Assembly: GCA_019753175.1 (NCBI GenBank)
Contig: JAIELK010000010.1
Span: 1 to 64,000 of the forward strand
DNA: 64,000 nucleotides
Direction: 5' to 3'
Origin: Hyphomonadaceae bacterium
GTDB taxonomy: Bacteria; Pseudomonadota; Alphaproteobacteria; Caulobacterales; Aquidulcibacteraceae
In this document: positions 48,723-58,236 of the stretch, piece after piece
Position numbering within the stretch: the first letter of the stretch is position 1
How the letters are laid out: each line of letters starts with the position of its first letter
Notes under the pieces: model-generated
Databases searched by the model: none
What the model saw: only the letters and a program-made list of their open reading frames with translations
What the model was told of the DNA's origin: nothing
Position numbers and translations under genes: made by a program

Positions 48723-49757
48723 CTAGCGGAACGTGATCGTCACCGCCGTGCGGCGGTTGAGCGGTTCACGCACACCGTCGCGCGTCGCACGGGCGAGATC
48801 GGTTTCGCCGCGGGCTTGCGCATTGATCGCACCGGCGCCGATGCCGCGCGCCACGAGGGCGTCGCGAACCACCGAAGCGCGGCGCTCCGACAGACCTTGG
48901 TTGTAGGTCGGCGAGCCAGAGGTGTCGGTATGGCCGACCACTGTGATCGACGCGATGTTGCACTGACGCGCACGCGCCACGGCTGCATCGATCGTTTCCA
49001 GCGCCGCCTGGTTGAGGTTCGAGCGATCCCACTCGAAGTACACCACGAAGTCCGACGTCGGGCACGCCACGACGGGCGGGGGAGGCGGCGGGGGTGGCGG
49101 CGGCGGCGGCGGAGGCGGAGGCGGAGGCGCAGCCGGACCAGCGAACTGGTAGCGCAAACCAACCGTCACCGCCTGATGCTCGTAATCAGCCTCAATGGTC
49201 TCGCCGACACGTTGCAGCTGGCCAGCGAATTCACCGCCGTCTGCCACGAAATAGCGGTAGCCGATGTCCAGATCGAGCTGCTCCGTGATACCGATCGCGA
49301 GGCCGGCCAAGCCTTGGTAGGCAAGAACCGTGTCGGAATCGTCGAACGCGGTGGAGGTCGACGCGTCGAAAGCATTGCCGTTCAGACGCGCGCCGCCAAC
49401 GCCGACCCCCAGGTAGGGCTGGACGCTACCGCCGCGATTGAAATCATAGAAGAGGTTCAGCATGGCCGACCAAGCATGCACGTCGCCTGAATCGATCACG
49501 TCGTCAGCAAAGCCATTGTAGCGGTGACCCAACTCGCCTTCGAGACGGAACCCGTTGCTAAACGCGTAGCCGAGCCCAAGATGCTGGGTCCAATCGTTCT
49601 CCAGCTCAATACCGCCAAAGTCGTCAACGGTTACTTCGCCATCGATCGAATAGCCGACGTCTGCACGCCCGTACCAGCCTTCGGTCGCGTTCGCGACTCC
49701 TGAAGCGCCCGCCATCAGAGCCGCAAGCGCAACTGTCTTAGTCATGCGCGATTTCAT
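48723..49757 (-). CDS. OmpA-family outer membrane protein with polyproline hinge
   Basis: The 344-aa product has a signal peptide (to ANA, about residue 24), an eight-stranded beta-barrel (GWYGRADVGYSIDGEVTVDD, QPYLGVGVGGARLNGN), a run of 18 prolines (49074-49127), and a C-terminal OmpA domain (DFVVYFEWDRSNLNQAALET, ITVVGHTDTSGSPTYNQGLS, ERRASVVRDALVARGI) that binds peptidoglycan. GAGAGGGGTGAAT precedes the ATG at 49757. It is an abundant structural protein in this class. Confidence 0.9.
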   Translation of the reverse strand: MKSRMTKTVALAALMAGASGVANATEGWYGRADVGYSIDGEVTVDDFGGIELENDWTQHLGLGYAFSNGFRLEGELGHRYNGFADDVIDSGDVHAWSAMLNLFYDFNRGGSVQPYLGVGVGGARLNGNAFDASTSTAFDDSDTVLAYQGLAGLAIGITEQLDLDIGYRYFVADGGEFAGQLQRVGETIEADYEHQAVTVGLRYQFAGPAAPPPPPPPPPPPPPPPPPPVVACPTSDFVVYFEWDRSNLNQAALETIDAAVARARQCNIASITVVGHTDTSGSPTYNQGLSERRASVVRDALVARGIGAGAINAQARGETDLARATRDGVREPLNRRTAVTITFR

Positions 49758-50063
49758 ATTCACCCCTCTCAAGTGATCCCCTGCGCCCTCACGGCGCGGT
49801 GTCGAGTCGCGCCAAGCGCGCTTACGGCCTCAACGGCGATGCACCGGTCGCCCGGAACGTCTCTCCGCAGTCGGTCGTTGGAGGGATTGTGGCGCAGGGT
49901 GTTAATGAAGTCTATCCCGGGCCTCGCAACCTTAGTGCTTTTTCTGCAAAGCGTTGACTTTGGGCCCCAGTCGCCAAGTTGCCGCACGCGAACGCAAAGC
50001 GAACGAACTCACCTCTCACGCGCCTTGCGCTCCCCAGATTTGGCGCCTAAACGGGCCGCTCGG
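49758..50063. other. intergenic region between ompA-like gene and tRNA-Lys
   Basis: No convincing gene in about 306 bp. It should hold the promoter and 5' leader of the ompA-like gene on the minus strand and the tRNA promoter on the plus strand. GTTGACTTTGGGCC near 49952 could be a -35-like element for the tRNA. GGAGGGATT at about 49876 resembles the ECF -35 box, but no CGTAT follows at the right distance. Confidence 0.4.
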
Positions 50064-50136
50064 GAGCCCGTAGCTCAGTCGGTAGAGCATCTGACTTTTA
50101 ATCAGAGGGTCGCGGGTTCGAGTCCCGCCGGGCTCA
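50064..50136 (+). tRNA. tRNA-Lys (anticodon TTT)
   Basis: A 73-nt cloverleaf: acceptor GAGCCCG/CGGGCTC, D-arm GCTC-AGTCGGTA-GAGC, anticodon arm TCTGA-CTTTTAA-TCAGA with anticodon TTT, variable GGGTC, T-arm GCGGG-TTCGAGT-CCCGC and discriminator A. CCA is not encoded. The last three bases also form the stop codon of glpK on the opposite strand. Confidence 0.97.
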
Positions 50137-51609
50137 CTTTCCGATCGCGGCCGTGACTTCGAGCGCCCCGGCTACCGCGCGCTGCCAACCTTGTCGTAGC
50201 TGGTCGCGTCGCTCGGCGGCCATGCCGGGACGCCAGCGCGACGCAATTGCCGGTGTGGCTGACAGGTTCGGGATGACGCCGGCACCCAGGGCTGCGAGCT
50301 TCGCGGCGCCGAGCGCTGTGACCTCCTGAAACGCAGGGAGCATCACTTCAACATCACAGATATCCGCGAGGTACTGCATCGCCCATCCGTTTGCGGCAAG
50401 GCCACCATCCACCAGAAGCGAACTGACTGGCGGCGCGCCATCGGCGCGCAGCGCGTCGAGCAGATCAGCCGTCTGATACGCGACCGCTTCAAGCCCTGCG
50501 CGCACCACATGTTCGGCGCGCGAGTCGCGCGTCAACCCGACGATGGCGCCCCGCGCGTCCGCGCTCCATTGCGGCGCCCCCAGCCCGGCAAATGCTGGGA
50601 CCAGATAGACGCCGCCATTGTCGGGAAGCGACGCCGCAATCGCTTCGGATTCGGCGGACGTGCGAATCAGGCGCATGCCGTCGCGCAGCCATTGAATCGT
50701 TGCGCCCGCCGAAAAGATCGAGCCTTCCAGCGCATACGCGAGCGCGCCGTCGACCTGGTACCCGACGGTGGCGAGCAGCCGGTTCTGGGAGCGCGGCGGC
50801 GACACACCCATGTTCATCACCAGAAAACAGCCCGTGCCGTAGGTTGCCTTGGCCATGCCGGGCGAAAGGCAACCATGACCAACCAGCGCCGCTTGTTGGT
50901 CGCCGGCTATGCCGGTGATGGGGATGGCGCGCCCGAACAGCGCAGGATCAGTTACGCCAAATAGACCCGCACAGGACTGCACGCGCGGGAGAACCGTGCG
51001 AGGGACGCCGAGAAGACGTAGAAGCTCGTCGTCCCAGGCTCGCGTCGCAAGGTTGAGCAGCAGCGTGCGCGACGCGTTGGTCACATCGGTTGCGTGGACC
51101 AGGCCGCCGGTCAATCGCGAGAGCAGAAAGCAATCCACCGTACCAAAGCGCAGCGACTCCGCCGGGGTCGCCACGCGATCCAATATCCAACGCAGTTTGG
51201 TGGCGGAAAAGTACGGATCGAGCACGAGACCAGTCGCCGCCTGCACGCGCGGCTCCTGCCCTTCCGCGCGGAGGCGTTCGCACGCGTCAGCTGTACGTCG
51301 ATCCTGCCAGACGATGGCGCGGTGCGCGGGCTTGCCCGTCGCCGCGTCCCACACGATCGTTGTTTCGCGCTGGTTGGTGATGCCGATCGCCGCGATCCGC
51401 TCGGCGCCGCCAACCTTGGCGATCACCTCTCGGCAGACCGCAACGGTGGCCGACCATATTTCTTCAGGATCGTGTTCGACCCACCCCGGTTCAGGAAAGT
51501 GCTGCGTCAGTTCGATCTGCGCGCTGGCTTGCGGCGCAAAGCCCAAATCGAACGCAATCGCGCGCGTCGACGTCGTACCTTGATCGATGGCAAGGATGTA
51601 TTGGCCCAT
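50134..51609 (-). CDS. glpK: glycerol kinase
   Basis: A 491-aa FGGY-family kinase: YILAIDQGTTSTRAIAFDLG, ITNQRETTIVWDAATGKPAH, AIVWQDRRTADACERL, GIAGDQQAALVGHGC, TYGTGCFLVMNMG, VYLVPAFAGLGAPQWSADAR and VDGGLAANGWAMQYLADI. It phosphorylates glycerol to glycerol-3-phosphate. I use the ATG at 51609. Its stop codon overlaps the 3' end of tRNA-Lys, so the two convergent genes share three bases. No glpF or glpD adjoins. Confidence 0.95.
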   Translation of the reverse strand: MGQYILAIDQGTTSTRAIAFDLGFAPQASAQIELTQHFPEPGWVEHDPEEIWSATVAVCREVIAKVGGAERIAAIGITNQRETTIVWDAATGKPAHRAIVWQDRRTADACERLRAEGQEPRVQAATGLVLDPYFSATKLRWILDRVATPAESLRFGTVDCFLLSRLTGGLVHATDVTNASRTLLLNLATRAWDDELLRLLGVPRTVLPRVQSCAGLFGVTDPALFGRAIPITGIAGDQQAALVGHGCLSPGMAKATYGTGCFLVMNMGVSPPRSQNRLLATVGYQVDGALAYALEGSIFSAGATIQWLRDGMRLIRTSAESEAIAASLPDNGGVYLVPAFAGLGAPQWSADARGAIVGLTRDSRAEHVVRAGLEAVAYQTADLLDALRADGAPPVSSLLVDGGLAANGWAMQYLADICDVEVMLPAFQEVTALGAAKLAALGAGVIPNLSATPAIASRWRPGMAAERRDQLRQGWQRAVAGALEVTAAIGK

Positions 51610-51648
51610 AACCAAGGAAACGCCGCGGCGGCGCGCCGGTCAATGGCC

Positions 51649-52608
51649 TCAACCGCAGAGTGCGCGTTTGGCCTCGTCGTACTCGCGCTTGAAACGGGCG
51701 ACGAGTTCGGCCGTGGTCACCACCTCGTGCACCGCGCCGACCCCCTGCCCCGCGCCCCAGATGTCTTTCCAGGCTTTGGCCTTCGAACCCTCGCCGCCGG
51801 CAAAGCTCATCTTGGAGGGATCGCTCACCGGGAGATTGTCGGGATCCAAGCCCGCCTTGACGATCGAACCCTTGAGGTAGTTGCCCAGCACGCCGGTGAA
51901 GAGGTTGGTGTAGATGATGTCGCCTGCGCTCGAGTCGACAATCATCTGCTTATAGGCTTCAGTGGCGTTGGCCTCTTTCGTAGCGATGAAAGCGGAGCCG
52001 ATATAGGCGAGGTCCGCGCCCATGGCTTGCGCCGCCAGGATCGCACGGCCGTTGGCGATGGCGCCCGAAAGCAGCAGCGGCCCATCGAAGAATTCGCGGA
52101 TTTCCTGCACCAGCGCAAACGGCGACAGCCCGCCTGCGTGCCCGCCCGCGCCGGCGCACACCGCGATCAGGCCGTCGGCGCCCTTCTCCAACGCCTTCTT
52201 GGCGAACGTGACGTTGATGATGTCGTGCAGCACGATGCCGCCATAAGAGTGGATCGCCTCGTTGACCTCCGGCCGCGCACCCAGCGAGGTGATGACGATC
52301 GGCACCTTGTGCTTCACGCACATCTCGACGTCGTGATCGAGCCGCTCGTTGGTCTTATGGACGATCTGGTTGACCGCAAACGGCGCAGCCGGCGCATCGG
52401 GATGTGCCTCGTCGTACGCCGCCAATTCGTCGCGGATGCGCAAGAGCCAGTCTTCTAGGCGCTCCTTCGGCCGTGCGTTGAGCGCCGGGAAGGCGCCGAC
52501 GATCCCAGCCTTGCACTGCTCGATCACGAGTTCGGGGTTGGCGACGATGAATTGCGGCGCGCCCACGGCGGGCAGACGCAGCTTGTCGAAAATCGGCGGC
52601 AGGGCCAT
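51649..52608 (-). CDS. nitronate monooxygenase-like FMN enzyme
   Basis: A 319-aa TIM-barrel flavoenzyme of the 2-nitropropane dioxygenase/NMO family: LRLPAVGAPQFIVANPELVI, GIVGAFPALNARPKERLEDW, VPIVITSLGARPEVNEAIHS, FMN-binding AVCAGAGGHAGGLSPFALV and LLLSGAIANGRAILAAQAMG, AYIGSAFIATKEA. Members oxidise alkyl nitronates or act as enoyl reductases; the substrate is unknown. Adjacent to mutA but divergent from it. Confidence 0.87.
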   Translation of the reverse strand: MALPPIFDKLRLPAVGAPQFIVANPELVIEQCKAGIVGAFPALNARPKERLEDWLLRIRDELAAYDEAHPDAPAAPFAVNQIVHKTNERLDHDVEMCVKHKVPIVITSLGARPEVNEAIHSYGGIVLHDIINVTFAKKALEKGADGLIAVCAGAGGHAGGLSPFALVQEIREFFDGPLLLSGAIANGRAILAAQAMGADLAYIGSAFIATKEANATEAYKQMIVDSSAGDIIYTNLFTGVLGNYLKGSIVKAGLDPDNLPVSDPSKMSFAGGEGSKAKAWKDIWGAGQGVGAVHEVVTTAELVARFKREYDEAKRALCG

Positions 52609-52688
52609 GGGAAGCGCTCCTCTTGCCCCTGCCCTAGCTTGCGGCGAAAACGGCGTCGATAGTGTCCAAGCGTCAAGCGGAGCAGAAC

Positions 52689-54533
52689 GTGAGCGATCCG
52701 GCTTTGAGCCTCGGCGAGAACGGCGACGAAAGCGCTTGGCGCGCGCTCGTCGAGAGAGGTCTCAAGGGCGCCGGCTGGGAGCGGCTTGTCAGCAAAACAG
52801 CCGATGGCATTCCGATCCAGCCGCTCTATCGGGAGACCGACGTCGGTACCGCTAGCGACGAGGCAGGATTCGCCGGGGCCGCGCCGTTCGTACGTGGCGC
52901 ACGAACCGGCCCGTGGCTCATCCGCCAATGCTATGAGCACCCCTCGCCTGAGCAGACGAACGCAGACATTCTCGCCGACCTGCAGGGCGGCGTCTCAGCG
53001 ATCGAGCTGAAGATCGATCGCTTGGGCGAAGCCGGCGTCGCCATTGAGAGCGAGCGTGATCTCGACATCGCCTTGGCGGATGTCATTCTCGAAGCGGCGC
53101 CGGTATCGCTCGACGCAGGCGCAAGGGGGCTCTGGGCGGCCGAACTTCTCGAAGCCAAACTCAAAGGCGTGGCCACGCCCGGCGCCGCGTTCAATGTCGA
53201 TCCGATCGGCGCGTTGATGCGTACCGGCGTGTTTGACGCCGAAGACATCACCTCCGCTGCACGCTTTGCAGCAGGGGTGAGTACGACCCTTCCCGCCGCC
53301 ACGGCGCTGCGCGTCGACGCACGCCCTGTACACGAAGCGGGCGGAACCGAAGCACAAGAAATCGCGACGGCATTGGCGGCGGGCATCGCTTATCTCCGCG
53401 CGCTGGTTGAAACAGGCCTCGCAGCGGACGATGCCGCACAGAGCCTGCAGTTTGCGCTATCCGTCGGCCCGGACGTGCTGGTCGAAGCCGCGAAACTGCG
53501 CGCGCTGCGTCTGTGTTGGGCGCGAACGCTCGAAGCGAGCGGCGTGGAGGCCGACAAGCGCGCGGCGCACATCCACGCCTTCACGTCGCGGCGCATGATG
53601 ACGCGCTATGACGCAGAGACCAACATCCTGCGCGTCACCACCGCCGCCTTCGCCGCGGCGATCGGTGGCGCCGATGCGATTACGACCCTGCCCTTCACCG
53701 ATGCGTTGGGCCTGCCGACGCCGTTCGCACGCCGCGTCGCGCGCAACACCCAATTGGTGCTGATCGAGGAAAGTCATCTCGACCACGTCGCCGATCCCGC
53801 CGGCGGCGCCTGGTTCATGGAGAAACTTACCCGCGACTTGGCGACACTCGCCTGGGAGAAGATGCAGGGGATCGAATCGCAAGGCGGCATCATCGCGGTG
53901 TTGCAGTCAGGCGCACTGCGGCGTGAGGTCGGCGAGGCCCGCGCCAAGCGCCAAGCAGCGTTTGCAAAGCGCAAGGAGACGATAACGGGCGTCACCGACT
54001 TTCCGTTGCTGGGGCAGAGAGCGCCGGACTTCTTAGACCGCCGGCTTCCAGCCGGCAGCGTTTCTGGCCGGCAGGATGCCGGCAGTGCGCTTGTTCCAAT
54101 CCGCTGGGCCGAACCCTTCGAAGCGCTCCGCGAGCGCGCCGAGGGCAAAACCCCCGGCGTCTTCTACGCCAATCTCGGCGCGCTGGCGGATTTCTCGCCG
54201 CGCTCCGTGTTCGCGCAAAGCTTCCTCGCGGTCGGGGGCGTCGCGTCGCTTCAAGCTGAAGCGGTGTATGCGTCCATCGACGCAATGATCGCCGCGTTCA
54301 AGGCGATCAAATCGCCCGTGGCTATCATCACTGGCACAGACGCGGCCTACGCCGAGCACGCCGCCAACGCGGCGCGAGCCCTGAAAAAAGCAGGCGCAAA
54401 CTGGGTCGCGCTCGCCGGCAGGCCGGGGAAACGAGAAGCAGCGTGGCGCGAAGCGGGCATCGATCAGTTCGTGTTCGTCAGCGTCGATGTCCTGAAGGAA
54501 CTCGAAACACTGCATGCGGCGTTGGGGGTGTAG
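52689..54533 (+). CDS. mutA: methylmalonyl-CoA mutase small (beta) subunit
   Basis: A 614-aa protein with the mutase TIM-barrel domain (WLIRQCYEHPSPEQTNADIL, ALRLCWARTLEASGVE, TSRRMMTRYDAETNILRVTT, FTDALGLPTPFARRVARNTQ) and a C-terminal flavodoxin-like domain that lacks the cobalamin DxHxxG motif, as expected for the non-catalytic subunit. The GTG at 52689 with GGAGCA upstream is preferred to the one at 52662. A double-hairpin repeat adds about 18 residues in frame at 54036-54092, in the linker between domains. The partner mutB lies 1.5 kb downstream. Confidence 0.93.
   Translation: MSDPALSLGENGDESAWRALVERGLKGAGWERLVSKTADGIPIQPLYRETDVGTASDEAGFAGAAPFVRGARTGPWLIRQCYEHPSPEQTNADILADLQGGVSAIELKIDRLGEAGVAIESERDLDIALADVILEAAPVSLDAGARGLWAAELLEAKLKGVATPGAAFNVDPIGALMRTGVFDAEDITSAARFAAGVSTTLPAATALRVDARPVHEAGGTEAQEIATALAAGIAYLRALVETGLAADDAAQSLQFALSVGPDVLVEAAKLRALRLCWARTLEASGVEADKRAAHIHAFTSRRMMTRYDAETNILRVTTAAFAAAIGGADAITTLPFTDALGLPTPFARRVARNTQLVLIEESHLDHVADPAGGAWFMEKLTRDLATLAWEKMQGIESQGGIIAVLQSGALRREVGEARAKRQAAFAKRKETITGVTDFPLLGQRAPDFLDRRLPAGSVSGRQDAGSALVPIRWAEPFEALRERAEGKTPGVFYANLGALADFSPRSVFAQSFLAVGGVASLQAEAVYASIDAMIAAFKAIKSPVAIITGTDAAYAEHAANAARALKKAGANWVALAGRPGKREAAWREAGIDQFVFVSVDVLKELETLHAALGV
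54036..54092. repeat. double-hairpin palindromic element inserted in frame in mutA
   Basis: Two short perfect hairpins lie in tandem: GCCGGCT-tcc-AGCCGGC and GCCGGCA-gga-TGCCGGC, separated by AGCGTTTCTG. The layout resembles REP/BIME-type intergenic repeats, but here it is translated, giving about DRRLPAGSVSGRQDAGSALV in the inter-domain linker. No second copy was seen in this window. Confidence 0.75.
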
Positions 54534-54566
54534 GATGGCCGCAAGAGCGCTGGTTTGGAGTGAGAA

Positions 54567-54944
54567 GTGACGGCACGCCTTGTCCCCGTCGATCGGATCG
54601 CGACAGAGGTGCTGCCAGCCGTGGAAGCGTTGGAACAAGCGCGGGCGCAGGTTGATCTCCGCAGCTTTCACACTGTGGAGACAGAATTACTTCGTCTGAA
54701 GAGACACGCTTACTCCAGCGGCTGGCGCCCTTGGGTAGCCACCGCGCAGTTTTTGCCGATCATAGTTTTTTTTGGGGTCGACAGCATTGCGATTCGGGTG
54801 GCCGCCGTGGTCGCGCTTGTGCTCGCCTGGCTGCTCTACGCGCGCTTACACACACGCTGGCGGAAGTCAGCGCAGGCGCAAGCCATTCGCAGACTAGAGC
54901 ATGCCATGGCGCGATGGCTGCATCTCGATCCGGGGACGGGCTAA
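54567..54944 (+). CDS. small membrane protein of unknown function
   Basis: The 125-aa product has a charged helical N-terminus (EVLPAVEALEQARAQVDLRS), one or two membrane helices (TAQFLPIIVFFGVDSIAIRV, AAVVALVLAWLLYARL) and a basic C-terminal helix. No recognised domain. The GTG start has GGAGTGAGAA before it; the stop is directly followed by the GTG of the lysozyme gene. It lies between mutA and mutB. Confidence 0.65.
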   Translation: MTARLVPVDRIATEVLPAVEALEQARAQVDLRSFHTVETELLRLKRHAYSSGWRPWVATAQFLPIIVFFGVDSIAIRVAAVVALVLAWLLYARLHTRWRKSAQAQAIRRLEHAMARWLHLDPGTG

Positions 54945-55661
54945 GTGAGGAGCGCCTATCTTTGGGGCGCGCTAGCGCTACTAGCGTCTGGCGCTGCTTT
55001 CGTCGCATTGGCACTCGGGTGGTGGTCGCCGTGGGCGAGCGACAGCTATGTGCAAGGCGTCGATGTTTCGCATCATCAAGGCGCCATCGATTGGCGTACG
55101 CTAGCAAGCCAAGACATCGCCTTCGCCTACATCAAAGCCACCGAAGGCGCGACCCACACGGACACGCGCTTCGCCGAAAATTGGGAGCGCGCCGGAGAAG
55201 CCAACCTTTATCGCGGCGCCTATCATTTCTTCACGCTCTGCCAACCGGGCGCGCGGCAGGCAGCGAACTTTATCGCGACGGTTCCGCGCACGCCCGGCGC
55301 GCTGCCGCACGCGCTCGATATGGAGCATATGGGCCCGTGCCGCGAAAGCCCAACAATGACCGAGATCGTCAGCGAGATGCGCGTGTGGCTTGATCTCGTC
55401 GAAGCGCACTACGGCGCGCGGCCGCTGATCTACACAACGCGAGAGTTCCACGACGCCCATCTGCAAGAGGTGACAGGCGAGCGCTTCTGGATCAGATCGC
55501 TTGGCATGCCCCCGCGTTTCCGCCAAGACGACTGGGTGATCTGGCAGCACCACAACAAGGCCCGCCGCCGCGGCGTGCAGGGGCCGATCGATCTCAATGC
55601 GTTTCGGGGCGATGTAGGTGACCTAGCCGAACTCACGAGAAAGTCCGAGGCCCGCTGGTGA
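54945..55661 (+). CDS. GH25 (Lyc-type) lysozyme
   Basis: A 238-aa protein with an N-terminal membrane anchor or signal (LWGALALLASGAAFVALALG) and a GH25 muramidase domain: GVDVSHHQGAIDWRTL (first catalytic Asp), AFAYIKATEGATHTDTRF, YRGAYHFFTLCQPGARQAAN, the DxE motif LDMEHMG, and DDWVIWQHHN near the end. It hydrolyses peptidoglycan beta-1,4 bonds in the periplasm. It is in a three-gene run with two small membrane proteins; overlap with the next gene is GTGA. Confidence 0.88.
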   Translation: MRSAYLWGALALLASGAAFVALALGWWSPWASDSYVQGVDVSHHQGAIDWRTLASQDIAFAYIKATEGATHTDTRFAENWERAGEANLYRGAYHFFTLCQPGARQAANFIATVPRTPGALPHALDMEHMGPCRESPTMTEIVSEMRVWLDLVEAHYGARPLIYTTREFHDAHLQEVTGERFWIRSLGMPPRFRQDDWVIWQHHNKARRRGVQGPIDLNAFRGDVGDLAELTRKSEARW

Positions 55662-56050
55662 AGCCGCGATCAAATATCCCGATCGACGTGATGCAGGCGC
55701 TTCAAATTCTCGAGGAAGCCACTACGCCGACCGATTTGGGTGAGGCATATCAAGTTCTGCTCGATTGGCGCCGCAGGCGCCCGATCGCCATCTTCGCGAT
55801 GAACGCATTTGTGCCGGGGTTGATACTCATCTCTCTTGGCATCGCCTATGTCTCCGCTCCACTCGTTGACATCCCCGCGAGCGACTTCTGGCGCGGACTT
55901 CAACTCGGTCTATTGATCGGTCTGATCATCAACACCATTCAACAACTCGTGTGGCGCCATCCCGCGGCGCCGTCGATTTCCAGGCGCATTGAGGCCGCGA
56001 TAGATCGTTGGCGGCACGCCGTACCCGCGATGAGGGTGATTCCACGATGA
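55658..56050 (+). CDS. small two-helix membrane protein, unknown function
   Basis: The 130-aa product has an N-terminal helical region ([20 protein letters not shown]), two membrane segments ([20 protein letters not shown] and [20 protein letters not shown]) and a basic tail. It overlaps the lysozyme gene upstream (GTGA) and the mutB start downstream (ATGA), so it is translationally coupled to both. I recognise no family. Confidence 0.65.
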   Translation: MKPRSNIPIDVMQALQILEEATTPTDLGEAYQVLLDWRRRRPIAIFAMNAFVPGLILISLGIAYVSAPLVDIPASDFWRGLQLGLLIGLIINTIQQLVWRHPAAPSISRRIEAAIDRWRHAVPAMRVIPR

Positions 56051-58194
56051 CCTTGCCTGATTTTTCCAAGCTCGCGCTTGAACTCAACGCCGCGAAGGCG
56101 CCGCCTTCCTCTCATGATTTCTGGCTCACCCCCGAGGGCATCGCGGTGAAACGCGTCTACACGAGCGCAGATCGCGCGAACCTCGACTTCGTTGATGGCT
56201 TCCCCGGCTTGGCGCCATTCGGACGTGGGCCTTACCCCACCATGTACGTGCAGCAACCGTGGACGATCCGCCAATATGCGGGTTTTTCCACGGCGGAGGA
56301 TTCCAACGCCTTCTATCGTCGCAACCTTGCCGCCGGCCAAAAGGGCCTCTCCATCGCCTTCGACCTCGCCACCCATCGCGGCTATGATTCCGATCATCCG
56401 CGCGTTGTCGGCGATGTCGGCATGGCCGGCGTTGCGATCGATTCCATCTACGACATGCGCACGCTGTTTTCCGGCATCCCGCTCGACCAGATGAGCGTGT
56501 CGATGACCATGAACGGCGCGGTACTGCCAATCCTCGCGCTTTACATCGTCGCTGGCGAAGAACAAGGCGTCGGCCACGCCAAGCTCTCCGGCACGATCCA
56601 GAACGACATCCTCAAAGAATTCATGGTGCGTAATACCTTCATCTATCCGCCCAAGCCGTCGATGCGGATCGTGTCCGACATCTTCAGCTACACCGCGCGC
56701 GAAATGCCGAAGTTCAATTCCATCTCGATCAGCGGCTATCACATGCAGGAAGCCGGCGCGACCGCCGATCTGGAGCTTGCCTACACGCTGGCCGACGGCG
56801 TTGAGTATGTGCGCGCCGGGGTCGCGGCTGGCTTGGACATCGACGCGTTCGCGCCGCGGCTCTCCTTCTTCTGGGCAATCGGCATGAACCCGTTCATGGA
56901 AATCGCCAAAATGCGCGCGGCGCGGCTTCTGTGGACGAAGCTGATGCGCGCGTTCGACCCGAAGGACGACAAATCCCTCGCCCTGCGCACGCACTGCCAA
57001 ACCTCCGGCTGGAGCCTCACGGCGCAAGACGTGTACAACAACGCCGAGCGCACGTGCGTCGAGGCGATGGCGGCGGCCTATGGCGGCACGCAATCGCTGC
57101 ACACCAATTCGCTGGACGAAGCCTTGGCGCTGCCGACGGATTTCTCCGCCCGCATCGCCCGCAACACGCAAATCCTGTTGCAGACGGAAGCCGGAGTCAC
57201 ACGCCCAGCCGATCCATGGGGCGGCTCCTATTATGTGGAGCGCCTCACCGCCGATCTCGCGGCGAGAGCTTGGGCGCACATCGAAGAAGTCGAGAAGCTC
57301 GGCGGCATGTCGGAGGCCATCGACCAAGGCTTGCCGAAGGCGCGTATCGAGGAAGCCGCCGCGCGCACGCAGGCGCGTATCGATACGGGCGCGCAGACCA
57401 TCGTCGGCGTCAACAAGTTCAAGCTCAACGAGACCGAAGACATTCCAGTGTTGAAGGTCGACAACGCCAAGGTGCGGGCCATGCAGCTGGAGAAGCTGGC
57501 GCGCCTCAAAGCGGAGCGGAACGCGAGCGATGTGCAAGCGACGCTCGTTGCCCTGGAGACCGGCGCACGCGGCAACGGAAATCTCCTCGAACTCGCCGTC
57601 AACGCGGCGCGCGCGAAGGCCACCGTAGGCGAAGTGTCGGATGCTTTGGAGCGCGCGTTTACGCGCCACCAACCGCCGATCCGGCTGGTGACAGGCGTAT
57701 TCGCCAAAGAGGCCGGCTCGAATGTCGCGGTTGAGCGCGCACGCCAGAGTGTGCAGGCGTTTGAGGAAAGCGAAGGCACGCGGCCGAAAATCCTGGTCGC
57801 GAAGATGGGCCAGGACGGCCACGATCGCGGACAAAAGGTGGTCGCGAGCGCGTTTTCAGATTTGGGTTTCGTGGTCGAGATCGGGCCCTTGTTCGCGACG
57901 CCCGAGGAAGTGGCCGAGCAGGCGATTGCAAGAGGCGTGCACATCGTCGGCGTGTCCTCGCTTGCGGCGGGGCATTTGACGCTCACGCCCGCCCTGCGCG
58001 CGGCGCTGAAAGAACGCGGCCGCGACGACATCATGATCGTCATCGGCGGCGTCATTCCGCCGGAAGACGTGAGTGCGCTGAAAGAGATGGGCGCAGCGGC
58101 GGTGTATCCGCCGGGCGGCGCCATCGCGGATATCGCGCGCGATCTCTTGGAGGCGCTGAACGCGAAGCTGGGGTATAAGCAGCGGGAGCGGTAG
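56047..58194 (+). CDS. mutB: methylmalonyl-CoA mutase large (alpha) subunit
   Basis: A 715-aa enzyme. The TIM barrel carries [60 protein letters not shown] and [20 protein letters not shown]. The C-terminal B12 domain has the cobalamin-ligand motif [13 protein letters not shown] (about residues 588-594) and [11 protein letters not shown]-like [19 protein letters not shown]. It isomerises (R)-methylmalonyl-CoA to succinyl-CoA in propionate metabolism. The ATG at 56047 overlaps the preceding stop; an in-frame start at 56008 is less likely. Confidence 0.97.
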   Translation: MTLPDFSKLALELNAAKAPPSSHDFWLTPEGIAVKRVYTSADRANLDFVDGFPGLAPFGRGPYPTMYVQQPWTIRQYAGFSTAEDSNAFYRRNLAAGQKGLSIAFDLATHRGYDSDHPRVVGDVGMAGVAIDSIYDMRTLFSGIPLDQMSVSMTMNGAVLPILALYIVAGEEQGVGHAKLSGTIQNDILKEFMVRNTFIYPPKPSMRIVSDIFSYTAREMPKFNSISISGYHMQEAGATADLELAYTLADGVEYVRAGVAAGLDIDAFAPRLSFFWAIGMNPFMEIAKMRAARLLWTKLMRAFDPKDDKSLALRTHCQTSGWSLTAQDVYNNAERTCVEAMAAAYGGTQSLHTNSLDEALALPTDFSARIARNTQILLQTEAGVTRPADPWGGSYYVERLTADLAARAWAHIEEVEKLGGMSEAIDQGLPKARIEEAAARTQARIDTGAQTIVGVNKFKLNETEDIPVLKVDNAKVRAMQLEKLARLKAERNASDVQATLVALETGARGNGNLLELAVNAARAKATVGEVSDALERAFTRHQPPIRLVTGVFAKEAGSNVAVERARQSVQAFEESEGTRPKILVAKMGQDGHDRGQKVVASAFSDLGFVVEIGPLFATPEEVAEQAIARGVHIVGVSSLAAGHLTLTPALRAALKERGRDDIMIVIGGVIPPEDVSALKEMGAAAVYPPGGAIADIARDLLEALNAKLGYKQRER

Positions 58195-58210
58195 ACGCCC
58201 CCTTGCTTTC

Positions 58211-58227
58211 GTACCGCAATATGGTAC
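58211..58227. promoter_or_regulatory. palindromic operator candidate for HigA
   Basis: GTACC and GGTAC arms flank GCAATAT, 10 bp before the toxin GTG start. HigA antitoxins repress their own operon by binding palindromes of this kind; the placement over the presumed promoter fits. Confidence 0.5.
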
Positions 58228-58236
58228 ACCGCGGCC

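Noticed and set aside
49874-49900. GGAGGGATT in the ompA-tRNA intergenic region
   Set aside because: The sequence 14 nt downstream is TTAAT rather than CGTAT, and the direction faces the tRNA.
55939-57834. 631-codon open frame on the minus strand antisense to mutB
   Set aside because: No start signal or family motif; the composition (His/Arg/Asp rich) is that of a shadow frame of a high-GC gene. mutB itself is certain.
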